A stretch of DNA of 5,679 nucleotides from JACMIU01 sp043763605 (GTDB lineage: Bacteria > Armatimonadota > Armatimonadia > Armatimonadales > Armatimonadaceae), in NCBI GenBank assembly GCA_043763605.1, contig JAYULM010000571.1, positions 1 to 5,679 on the forward strand, given 5' to 3'. Made by a program: the position numbers and the translations under genes. The first letter of the stretch is position 1; each line of letters starts with the position of its first letter. The notes below the pieces were generated by a model. The model was not told the origin of the DNA. It was given only the letters and a program-made list of their open reading frames with translations, and searched no databases. This document shows positions 1 to 5,458 of the stretch, piece after piece.

Positions 1-294
1 GATGCCGTCGGTAAACAGAAACAGAAAGTCGCCGCGCCTCAGGGGAATCTCCGAGGTGCCGTATTTTTGGTGGGGCACGATTCCCAACGCCAAACTTAGG
101 GATTCGTCCCCCGAAAACTCGCGGGTCTCGCCCTGCGCGTCCATCCGAATATGGAACTCGCCGTCAGCGCGTGTACCAGGCGTGCCACTCCCTGACATGA
201 CGCGTCCCGAGGGGTCCGAAACGTAGACCGCATGATCCCCGGCATGACTCAGGAAATCGAGCCCGAGGCAGTTGTAAACGGCATTGGACAGCAT
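1..294 (-). CDS. SpoIIE/PP2C-type serine phosphatase, C-terminal half (partial, runs off the window)
   Basis: The minus strand reads openly from an ATG at 294 to base 1 (98 codons, no stop reached). An in-frame TAA lies just upstream, and AGAGGTG (303-309) sits 8 bases before the ATG, so this start is well supported. Residues 66-78 (LSLALGIVPHQKY) and 82-98 (EIPLRRGDFLFLFTDGI) match the end of SpoIIE/RsbU-type PP2C domains, where the GD and TDG aspartates belong to the metal site. Residues 16-32 (SHAGDHAVYVSDPSGRV) resemble the region that usually reads NAGHPPPLL. Such enzymes dephosphorylate Ser/Thr on anti-sigma-factor antagonists or act as output domains of signalling proteins. The upstream half of the domain, with its first metal-binding Asp and the GDVSGHG-like motif, is not encoded before this ATG, and I see no trace of it in any minus frame of 295-463. 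The gene may therefore be truncated or unusual. The regulator upstream on the same strand suggests a signalling link. The family call is fairly sure; completeness is unknown. Confidence 0.7.
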   Translation of the reverse strand, partial: MLSNAVYNCLGLDFLSHAGDHAVYVSDPSGRVMSGSGTPGTRADGEFHIRMDAQGETREFSGDESLSLALGIVPHQKYGTSEIPLRRGDFLFLFTDGI

Positions 295-463
295 AATACA
301 GGCACCTCTTTAGAGAAGGTCAGGATGCGAGATTCGTACGGCGAGATGCGATTCGCCCGGAGTTACTTGTTATTATGTCTATCGTCAGGCACTCTGCTCT
401 AATGGAATTGGAGCACCTGTCAGGGTTATGCCCACACAGGCGAATTTACGCAGTGATGCGAAG
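295..463. other. Intergenic region between response regulator and phosphatase-like gene
   Basis: This 169-bp stretch holds no convincing gene. On the minus strand a CATAAT box (377-372) could serve as a -10 for the phosphatase-like gene, but no good -35 lies at 16-18 bp. GATGCGA occurs three times (324-330, 345-351, 455-461). A 5-bp inverted repeat, GGCGA (340-344) and TCGCC (353-357), has no T-tract, so no terminator is evident. Confidence 0.4.
303..309 (-). promoter_or_regulatory. Ribosome binding site of the phosphatase-like gene
   Basis: Minus-strand AGAGGTG lies 8 bases before the ATG at 294. It supports translation starting here, in the middle of the phosphatase domain, rather than at an upstream start. 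Confidence 0.6.
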
Positions 464-1186
464 TCAGACCAGCCAGCCTTTGGTCAGCGCGTAACGAACG
501 ATGTCCGACCGGTTATCGAGTCCGAGTTTTTCCATGGAGCGTGATTTGTACGTTTCGACAGTTTTCACGCTCAATTTAAGGTGCACGGCGATCTCTTTGT
601 TGGAATGTCCCTGCGCGATCATCCGCAATACGCTGTCCTCGCGCTCCGAGAGTGCCGCGCCGACTATCTCCCCACGAAGGGCGGACGGCGAACGCCCCCG
701 CACGAAATTGTCTACCACGGTCGCCATCAGAGTGGGATCTAAATACGTGCCCCCCCCGGAGACGACGCGTATCGCGCGGATCAACTCGCTTGACGCGGAG
801 CGTTTCAGCACGTACCCCGACGCCCCGGCTTCCAGCAATGCCCGCAGGTATGACCGATCCTCGTGCATCGAAAGCGCGAGTATTTTCACGTCGGGCCAAC
901 TCCGTTGCACCCGCGCTGTCGCCTCGGTCCCATTCCACCCCGGCATAGAAATATCCATCACCACGACATCTGGCGGCGTTTGTCGCTCGAATAAGACGCG
1001 AATCTTCCGCCAATCCTCCTCGCCGTTATCCGCCTCCCCGATCACTTCCATGTCCGGTTGGGCGTTTACCAGCGTCCTGATACCCTCGCGCACCACGGCA
1101 TGGTCGTCCGTAAGGAAAACGCGTAATGCGCCCCCTACGGGACGCGCAGCGAGTACGGGTTGGCTTGATCGGTTCTGGATTTGCAT
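464..1186 (-). CDS. NarL/FixJ (LuxR)-family response regulator
   Basis: The product is a 240-residue two-component DNA-binding regulator of the usual length. Residues 21-140 form the receiver: acidic pair D27/D28, phospho-acceptor D78 (in VVVMDISMPGWNG), S106 and K128 (in GYVLK). The stretch between GEADNGEE and D73 is about five residues longer than in most family members. Residues 177-236 are a LuxR-type helix-turn-helix, beginning LSERE and continuing NKEIAVHLKLSVKTVETYKS then MEKLGL. Phosphorylation of D78 by a sensor kinase should promote dimerisation and binding at target promoters; no kinase gene is in the window. The first 20 residues are a non-conserved tail. The ATG at 1186 is the only plausible start, since no ATG/GTG/TTG lies between it and the receiver core, but it has no convincing Shine-Dalgarno. 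The gene is divergent from the helicase and precedes the phosphatase-like gene on the same strand by 169 bp. Its targets cannot be deduced. Confidence 0.93.
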   Translation of the reverse strand: MQIQNRSSQPVLAARPVGGALRVFLTDDHAVVREGIRTLVNAQPDMEVIGEADNGEEDWRKIRVLFERQTPPDVVVMDISMPGWNGTEATARVQRSWPDVKILALSMHEDRSYLRALLEAGASGYVLKRSASSELIRAIRVVSGGGTYLDPTLMATVVDNFVRGRSPSALRGEIVGAALSEREDSVLRMIAQGHSNKEIAVHLKLSVKTVETYKSRSMEKLGLDNRSDIVRYALTKGWLV

Positions 1187-1347
1187 TGGTGCGATTTATC
1201 GTAAGCGAAGCGGCTACTGAATCACGGCGTTGATATCTTCATGGTTCTACCCGATTTAATCACACCTTAAATGCCCGCCGCGTTGCCTTCGCGGCATGGT
1301 TCAATCTTTTGTTTGCCCCCGCGCCCTTTGCCGCGCATAATAGGGGA
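1187..1347. promoter_or_regulatory. Divergent control region between response regulator and helicase genes
   Basis: This 161-bp stretch separates two divergently read genes and must hold both promoters. The helicase promoter is listed separately. On the minus side a weak TACGAT box (1203-1198) would place transcription start within a few bases of the regulator ATG, consistent with its missing Shine-Dalgarno, but no matching -35 is seen. A short hairpin, GCCGCG (1277-1282) with CGCGGC (1290-1295) and a 7-base loop, lies just upstream of the helicase -35. It could be a protein site or chance. Confidence 0.45.
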
Positions 1348-1348
1348 A
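1313..1348 (+). promoter_or_regulatory. Sigma-70-like promoter of the helicase gene, possibly leaderless
   Basis: TTGCCC (1313-1318, four of six to the -35 consensus) is followed by a 17-bp spacer and CATAAT (1336-1341, five of six to the -10). Transcription would start 6-7 bases downstream, at or next to the ATG at 1348. The GGGGA just before the ATG touches it and is too close to work as a Shine-Dalgarno. A leaderless mRNA is therefore the simplest reading; this is inference. Confidence 0.5.
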
Positions 1349-3630
1349 TGGACGCGAGCCGGTTTATCGAGCGCATCAAGCGACACCCCGAGTACAAGGG
1401 GCAGATGGTACACGCCGAAACACTCGCCGAGCGTAGCGCGGAGTACGGCGAACTGGACGCGCCCCTTCCGAAAGCGTTGACCGACGCGTTAGCCGCGCAG
1501 GGCATCACCGGCTTGTATCGCCACCAGGCGGAGGCGATTGATCGCGCCCGCTCCGGCTTCCACTGGATCATTACGACACCGACCGCGTCCGGGAAATCGC
1601 TGTGCTATAACGCCCCGGTGCTCGAAACCCTGCTCGCCGAGCCGTACGCCCGCGCCCTGTATCTGTTCCCCACCAAAGCACTCGCGCAGGATCAGCGCGC
1701 AAAGATAGACGCCCTGAAGCTGCCCGGCGTCACGACGGCGACGTATGACGGCGACACGCCCAAAGAAGAGCGCGGCTGGGTCAAGCGGACGGCACGGGTC
1801 GTGATCACGAACCCGGATATGCTCCACATGGGCATCCTCCCCTATCACACCGGCTGGGGCACGTTCTTCCGCAACCTGCGCTACGTGATCGTCGACGAAT
1901 CGCACATTTATCGGGGCGTGTTCGGGGCGCATGTCGCCAACATTTTGCGCCGTCTGCGCCGGGTCGCCGCGCATTACGGCGCATCGCCGCAGTTTTTCGC
2001 GTGTTCAGCGACCATCGCGAACCCCGGCGAACTGTTTACGAAACTGACCGGACTGACCGCCGAGGCGATCTCCGGGACCGGGGCACCGACCGGCAAAAAG
2101 CAGTTCGTTTTCTGGAACCCGCCGATCATCGACGCCGCGACCGGGACGCGCCGCTCCACGAACGCCGAAGCGACCACGCTGTTCACGACGCTGGTCGGCG
2201 ACAATGTGCGTACCATCGCGTTCACCCGCGCCCGCAAAACCGCCGAACTGCTCCTGTCGTACAGCCGCGCCGCCCTGGAGCGCACCACGAAGCCGGAGTT
2301 GGCGAAGCGCATCCTGTCGTACCGCGCCGGGTACACGCCGGAGCAACGCCGCGAGATCGAGCGGCGGTTGTGGAGCGGCGAACTGTTGGGCGTCACCGCG
2401 ACCAACGCGCTGGAACTCGGCGTCGACATCGGCGGCGTGGACGCGTGCGTGATGACCGGCTACCCGGGCACTGTGGCGTCCACGTGGCAACAAGCCGGGC
2501 GTGCCGGGCGCGGTAAGGAAGGTTCGCTCGCCGTGCTGATCGCCGCCGACAACCCCTTAGACCAGTTTTTAATGCGCCGCCCGGACTACTTCTTCGGCAA
2601 GGCGCACGAACACGCCGCGCTCGACCCGACCAACCGGCACATTTTAGGCGGGCACCTGCTCTGCGCCGCCTACGAACGCCCCTTGGACGACGATGACCTG
2701 ATCCTGTTCGGCGGCGAGAAAGCGCGGTCGGTCGCGAACCGGCTTTGCGAGGACGAAGCGTTATCGGCGCGCGCGGATCGCTTCGTCTATGCCGGACAGG
2801 TATACCCAGCGAGTCTGGTCAACATCCGGTCGGCGTCGGGGAACCAGTACACGATCCTGGATGCCAGCCGGGGCAACAAGGTGATCGGGAGCGAAGACGA
2901 GGGTAAGGTGTTCGAGACGCTCCACCCCGGCGCGGTATACCTGCACATGGGCGAAACGTTCCTGGTCGAGGAGCTGGACACCACGGACTTCCGCGCCCAC
3001 GTCCGTCCGGCGTCCGCCGGGTACTTTACCGAAACGCGCACCGAATCGTTCACCGAAATCCGCCGCATCGTCGCGACCAAAGAATGGGGCGAAACCGTCG
3101 CCTATTTCGGCGAAGTCACCGTTACGTCGCAGGTGGTCGGCTTCCGCCAGAAGCAACTCTACTCCGACGAAGTGTTAGGCAATTTCGACCTCGACCTGCC
3201 GGAACAGCGTTTCGACACCGAAGCCGTCTGGTACCCGATCCCGATGGAGTTGGTGACCCGATTAGAGGCGAACGGACTGGACCTTTCAGGCGGCGTCCAC
3301 GCCCTCGAACACGCGTCGATCTCGCTCCTGCCGCTCTTCGCGCTGTGCGACCGCAACGACATAGGCGGCGTTTCGACGCCGTACCACCAGCAGGTCGGCG
3401 GACCCGCGATCTTCGTCCACGACGCGCACCCCGGCGGCGTCGGCATCGCGGAAACCGGCTACCGCCAGATCGAGGAGTGGCTTTCGGCGACGAAAACCCT
3501 TTTGGAAGAGTGCCCCTGCGAAACCGGCTGCCCGTCGTGCATCCAGTCGCCGAAATGCGGCAACAACAACGAGCCTTTGGACAAGGCGGCGGCGCGAATG
3601 ATTTTGCGGTACCTGACAGCGAAAGGATGA
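1348..3630 (+). CDS. DEAD/DEAH-box DNA helicase of the MrfA/YprA (DUF1998) type
   Basis: The product is a 760-residue superfamily 2 helicase, close in length to Bacillus MrfA. Motifs appear in order: motif I TTPTASGKS (76-84, K83), Ia FPTKALAQDQ (107-116), Ib TNPDMLH (154-160), II DESH (183-186), III SAT (220-222), IV FTRARK (292-297), V ATNALELGVDIG (351-362) and VI QQAGRAGRG (381-389). After the two RecA-like domains comes a long C-terminal region ending in a cysteine cluster (C722, C724, C728, C731, C737; CPCETGCPSC) typical of the DUF1998/MZB zinc module. MrfA is a 3'-5' DNA helicase used in repair of mitomycin damage; the same role here is inferred from family. I chose the ATG at 1348 over an in-frame TTG at 1309 because the latter has no ribosome binding site and overlaps the promoter. 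The stop overlaps the next gene in an ATGA junction. All catalytic motifs look intact. Confidence 0.95.
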   Translation: MDASRFIERIKRHPEYKGQMVHAETLAERSAEYGELDAPLPKALTDALAAQGITGLYRHQAEAIDRARSGFHWIITTPTASGKSLCYNAPVLETLLAEPYARALYLFPTKALAQDQRAKIDALKLPGVTTATYDGDTPKEERGWVKRTARVVITNPDMLHMGILPYHTGWGTFFRNLRYVIVDESHIYRGVFGAHVANILRRLRRVAAHYGASPQFFACSATIANPGELFTKLTGLTAEAISGTGAPTGKKQFVFWNPPIIDAATGTRRSTNAEATTLFTTLVGDNVRTIAFTRARKTAELLLSYSRAALERTTKPELAKRILSYRAGYTPEQRREIERRLWSGELLGVTATNALELGVDIGGVDACVMTGYPGTVASTWQQAGRAGRGKEGSLAVLIAADNPLDQFLMRRPDYFFGKAHEHAALDPTNRHILGGHLLCAAYERPLDDDDLILFGGEKARSVANRLCEDEALSARADRFVYAGQVYPASLVNIRSASGNQYTILDASRGNKVIGSEDEGKVFETLHPGAVYLHMGETFLVEELDTTDFRAHVRPASAGYFTETRTESFTEIRRIVATKEWGETVAYFGEVTVTSQVVGFRQKQLYSDEVLGNFDLDLPEQRFDTEAVWYPIPMELVTRLEANGLDLSGGVHALEHASISLLPLFALCDRNDIGGVSTPYHQQVGGPAIFVHDAHPGGVGIAETGYRQIEEWLSATKTLLEECPCETGCPSCIQSPKCGNNNEPLDKAAARMILRYLTAKG
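3622..3627 (+). promoter_or_regulatory. Ribosome binding site at the ATGA junction, with start ambiguity
   Basis: AAAGGA (3622-3627) runs into the overlapping ATG at 3627, too close to serve it. It sits 8 bases before an in-frame GTG at 3636, the ideal spacing. The downstream protein may therefore start at GTG 3636 (208 aa) rather than at ATG 3627 (211 aa). Either way, coupling to helicase translation is likely. Confidence 0.5.
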
Positions 3631-4262
3631 ATCCTGTGTCATTATTGAACGTCGATTTTGAAGCAACGATACCGCCCCAGTTAGAAGCCATGCGCTGGTT
3701 CTGGCGGGATGCCGTCATCCACCCCGCAGACGAACTTAACTCCGCCGTCACGCCTTATTTGAGCGAGATTCGAAAGGTATTCGCGAACGGTGGCGCGGAA
3801 TTCGCCGCGTTTCATATCGCCCCCCATCCGGTTTTCGAGTTCTACGGGTCGCGTAATACGCTGGACCGCCCGTACTTTTTCGAGGATCTATTGAAACGTC
3901 CCGAAGTGTTGCCGTACTTAAAATCCGCTCAGCAACGCAAACCGAACACGGTTCGATTCCAGTATGCCCCGGTCAGTGCTTTCGACTTCGACGGATTGCT
4001 GGCAGGAACCCTGTTTTATGGGGGTGCCTATAACCGTTTCGCGGGGACGCCGTCTGAGGCGAAACGCATTGGCAACGACTTCGCGTCGGTACTGTTTCAA
4101 GAACGTTATGACGAGGTGGCGATTTACAGTTTCCTGTATGCCATGCCGGACGGTGCCCCATGGTCGAACTGGTTTCATGATGTCGCATGGGATTTCGCTT
4201 ATGTGGGAGTTGATAAGCGTTTTCGCCATGTATGGTTTCTCTGTATGACCGATACGGATTAG
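3627..4262 (+). CDS. Hypothetical protein co-transcribed with the helicase
   Basis: I do not recognise a named family. The 211-residue product is soluble-looking, with no signal peptide or membrane segment, and is rich in Phe, Tyr and Trp. The C-terminal 33 residues (179-211) are notable: WSNWFHDVAWDFAYV, then VWFLCMTDTD at the very end. The dense W/D pattern looks conserved and could form a core strand pair or an active or binding site; I have a vague memory of similar tails in uncharacterised bacterial proteins. The ATG overlaps the helicase stop (ATGA), so the genes are probably one operon with coupled translation. The GTG at 3636 is an alternative start. An open frame continues upstream to 3084, but that part is the helicase read in another frame. 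Base composition looks less GC-rich than the helicase, which could mean a different history. The ORF being real is near certain; its function is unknown. Confidence 0.85.
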   Translation: MNPVSLLNVDFEATIPPQLEAMRWFWRDAVIHPADELNSAVTPYLSEIRKVFANGGAEFAAFHIAPHPVFEFYGSRNTLDRPYFFEDLLKRPEVLPYLKSAQQRKPNTVRFQYAPVSAFDFDGLLAGTLFYGGAYNRFAGTPSEAKRIGNDFASVLFQERYDEVAIYSFLYAMPDGAPWSNWFHDVAWDFAYVGVDKRFRHVWFLCMTDTD

Positions 4263-4417
4263 TCGTGGTTCACTCGTTGGAAACGGTGGGAACCCAGTTG
4301 ATCGCCCGGGTTCTGCCCTTAAAAACACGCCAATAACCAATCCTTAAACAGACAGTACCTCCCCTGATTTTGCGCTACCTGCTACGCGCCGGGTAAACTG
4401 AATCGGGAGAAGAGACG
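4263..4417 (+). promoter_or_regulatory. Intergenic region with possible promoter for the DUF433 gene
   Basis: This 155-bp stretch has no gene. A weak -10-like TAAACT (4394-4399) lies upstream of the DUF433 start, with no good -35. GAACCC (4290-4295) and GGGTTC (4308-4313) can pair around a 12-base loop but have no T-tract. No convincing terminator for the helicase operon is seen. Confidence 0.3.
4405..4414 (+). promoter_or_regulatory. Strong ribosome binding site of the DUF433 gene
   Basis: GGGAGAAGAG (4405-4414) places a GGAG core 8 bases before the ATG at 4418. It is among the best Shine-Dalgarno matches in the window, in contrast to the helicase and permease starts. Confidence 0.65.
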
Positions 4418-4723
4418 ATGAACGAAACCATCATTACCGAAATTGTCGGCGGCGAACCGTATGAATATATTCCGCTCGGCGACCACGTCATGCGGGCAGT
4501 CGGTATTTGTCGCGGACGCCCGACCTTCAAATACACCCGCGTCGAGATAGCCGGCGTGCTGGATCGTATCGCGGACGGGGAATCCGTGGATGAAATAGCG
4601 CGGGGGTTCGACGGCTATATTTCCCGCGACGCGATCACGGAAGCGGTTCAAATCGCAAACCGCCTCTTCACGTCCTCCTACCCGGCGTTTCCCCCCGTGT
4701 CCCCACAAAAGATCACGGCATAG
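4418..4723 (+). CDS. DUF433 family antitoxin-like protein
   Basis: This 101-residue protein carries a DUF433 domain at about residues 30-85. CRGRPTFKYTRVEIAGVLDR corresponds to the family's GxPvikGTRipv pattern. GESVDEIARGF, then ISRDAITEAV, matches the helix-turn-helix-like second half (G-S-v-e-E-I, followed by a predicted helix that begins r-e-d-v). Length is normal for the family. DUF433 proteins commonly precede a PIN-like DUF5615-type protein and are thought to be the antitoxin or DNA-binding member of such pairs. Here the stop codon (TAG, 4721-4723) overlaps the GTG start of exactly such a reading frame, but that partner is broken. The N-terminal 29 residues (YEYIPLGDHVMRAVG) precede the core and suggest a particular subfamily with this leader. 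If the pair was autoregulated, the site should lie in 4263-4417. The family call is confident; the antitoxin role is inference. Confidence 0.88.
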   Translation: MNETIITEIVGGEPYEYIPLGDHVMRAVGICRGRPTFKYTRVEIAGVLDRIADGESVDEIARGFDGYISRDAITEAVQIANRLFTSSYPAFPPVSPQKITA

Positions 4724-5088
4724 TGATCGTGTTAGACGAGCAATTATTAGGGCGAGGAATCGAAGCCCCGATTGCCGCCTGATATGTTGGGAGTGTCTGC
4801 TCAATCAAAGACTTGCGACCGGGAACCATTATTAAGGACGACGCGATACCAATGTTCCTGGCACAGGCGAGAGTCGACATTCATCACCATCAATGAGAGC
4901 GATTTCTGGAAAAGTGTCTCCCGCCGACGGTCGGTTTAGCCTCGTTTGTTTGCCGTTCCCAGCCACGATGTCGCGCACATTCCCGATCTACTGCGCCGCC
5001 TCTTCGTGCGACGGAAGTGCTCGTTTCCGACCGTAAGTTGACGGACGGTAAGTTCGAGGTAAGACATGCCCGAACCGAGTATCGAAGC
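4723..5088 (+). pseudogene. Degraded PIN-like (DUF5615-type) toxin partner of the DUF433 gene
   Basis: A GTG at 4723 overlapping the DUF433 stop opens VIVLDEQLLGRGIEAPIAA, then meets TGA at 4780-4782, where I expect a Trp codon. The same frame goes on as YVGSVCSIKDLRPGTIIK and DDAIPMFLAQAR. Family signatures then jump frames: TFITINESDFW from 4877 (+1), RFSLVC in the frame starting GTG 4914 (extra A in an AAAA run), FAVP and IPDLLRRLF from 4949 (one T missing in TTT), and possibly DGKFEVRHARTEYRS at 5044-5088 in yet another frame. Pieced together they follow the order of PIN-like proteins with an LDEQLLGR start, a DLRP..xIKDDAIP block and a TFxTIN..DFW block, which are often encoded next to DUF433 genes. 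One nonsense codon and at least three frameshifts make it non-functional unless the assembly is faulty. The 3' boundary is uncertain; the last open frame runs to 5172, inside the hairpin. The family alignment rests on memory. Confidence 0.75.
5029..5058 (+). repeat. Imperfect 15-bp tandem repeat inside the pseudogene
   Basis: Two adjacent 15-base units, 5029-5043 and 5044-5058, agree at 11 of 15 positions and share GAC-GTAAGTT. The unit is a multiple of three and reads DRKLT then DGKFE. It may be a small duplication acquired during decay, or chance. Confidence 0.35.
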
Positions 5089-5160
5089 ATTGTCGGTGTT
5101 TTCGTCTCTCATAGATGCATTATCCTTTTGTCTTTAGTTTCCGAAAAGTGGGGTTTTGCA

Positions 5161-5220
5161 AGGCATGGTTAGGGCAGTGTAAAGAGTGTGGTAACTCTTT
5201 ACACTGCCCTAACCATGCCT
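5161..5220. repeat. Perfect 27-bp inverted repeat with 6-base loop (MITE-like hairpin)
   Basis: Bases 5161-5187, starting AGGCATGGTTAGGGC and ending GTAAAGAGT, are exactly complementary to 5194-5220 around the loop GTGGTA. Pairing stops sharply at both outer ends (5160 A against 5221 G). Neither strand has a T-tract after the stem, so it is not a standard intrinsic terminator. No clear target-site duplication flanks it. It may be a miniature inverted-repeat element, the fused ends of a lost insertion sequence, a REP-like structure, or a fold-back artefact. The sequence pairing is certain; the nature is open. Confidence 0.9.
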
Positions 5221-5289
5221 GAAGCAGTTTACCGAACTTAAGATCTGATCCAAAAAACACCACAGGCTCAGGTCATTGGCTTGGGATTC

Positions 5290-5327
5290 GTGCCTCCACG
5301 TTGCCCCGTGAGGTACCTCTGCTTTTT
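5290..5327 (+). terminator. Possible weak intrinsic terminator
   Basis: GTGCCTCCACG (5290-5300) can pair with CGTGAGGTAC (5307-5316), with one bulged C and one G-U pair, around TTGCCC. TTTTT follows at 5323-5327, but six bases after the stem. That is further than in efficient terminators, so the call is tentative. Confidence 0.25.
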
Positions 5328-5421
5328 AACTGAATAGGAGTGCGCGCGGTGTGGTCGGGCAGTTCGCAAATGTCGGCAGAAATCATCTCAGCCACGAGAC
5401 GAACAACTCCTGCACAATAGA

Positions 5422-5458
5422 AGGTGCGGTATAATGCCCGCAAGCATTTCCCGCACCT
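5422..5458. promoter_or_regulatory. Operator-like perfect 8-bp inverted repeat around the permease -10 box
   Basis: AGGTGCGG (5422-5429) and CCGCACCT (5451-5458) are exact inverted copies separated by 21 bp. The arms flank the TATAAT box and the second arm abuts the ATG. Their centres are 29 bp apart, near three helical turns. A repressor bound here would block RNA polymerase, making a sugar- or peptide-responsive operator plausible. The identity of the regulator is unknown. Confidence 0.55.
5430..5435 (+). promoter_or_regulatory. -10 box of the permease gene (TATAAT)
   Basis: A consensus TATAAT lies 23 bp before the ATG at 5459. No good -35 is found 16-18 bp upstream (5407-5412 is CTCCTG), so an activator may be needed. 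The predicted start near 5442 gives a leader of about 17 bases without a Shine-Dalgarno. Confidence 0.6.

Larger units (their letters stand above)
5089..5458. other. Gene-free region between the pseudogene and the permease gene
   Basis: About 370 bp with no coding signal that I can support on either strand and no tRNA-like cloverleaf. It holds the perfect long inverted repeat (5161-5220), a possible weak terminator (5290-5327), a GAGGTACCTC palindrome (5310-5319) and the permease promoter with its operator-like repeat. Together with the neighbouring pseudogene it looks like a decaying or insertion-prone zone. Confidence 0.5.

Noticed and set aside
2..226. Plus-strand 74-codon frame at the left edge
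   Set aside because: It is opposite the phosphatase-like frame, which has clear family motifs; the plus translation has none.
501..1220. Long plus-strand open frame (239 codons) antisense to the response regulator
   Set aside because: It lies almost wholly opposite a clear NarL-type gene, its translation is low-complexity in Ser, Arg and Thr with no recognisable motif, and it has no start signal. It is a by-product of GC-rich codon use on the other strand.
3084..3626. Upstream extension of the 211-residue gene
   Set aside because: The translation there is Arg/Pro-rich and is the helicase coding sequence read out of frame. The true start is at the ATGA junction or GTG 3636.
4290..4313. GAACCC/GGGTTC hairpin as terminator of the helicase operon
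   Set aside because: Only a 6-bp stem with a 12-base loop, followed by CCTTAAAAA rather than a T-tract.
3918..4340. Minus-strand 140-codon frame over the unknown gene
   Set aside because: No motif, no ribosome binding site, and it covers a convincing plus-strand gene.
4780..4782. UGA recoding as Trp or selenocysteine in the PIN-like frame
   Set aside because: The regulator and helicase genes both end in TGA and use TGG for Trp, and further frameshifts follow. Decay explains it better.
5066..5137. Small frame MPEPSIEALSVFSSLIDALS after a GAGGTAAG site
   Set aside because: It is only 23 codons, lies within the decayed frame, and shows no family features. A real peptide gene cannot be supported.
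5161..5220. Long hairpin as an intrinsic terminator or CRISPR repeat unit
   Set aside because: No T-run follows the stem on either strand, and there is only one unit, without spacers.
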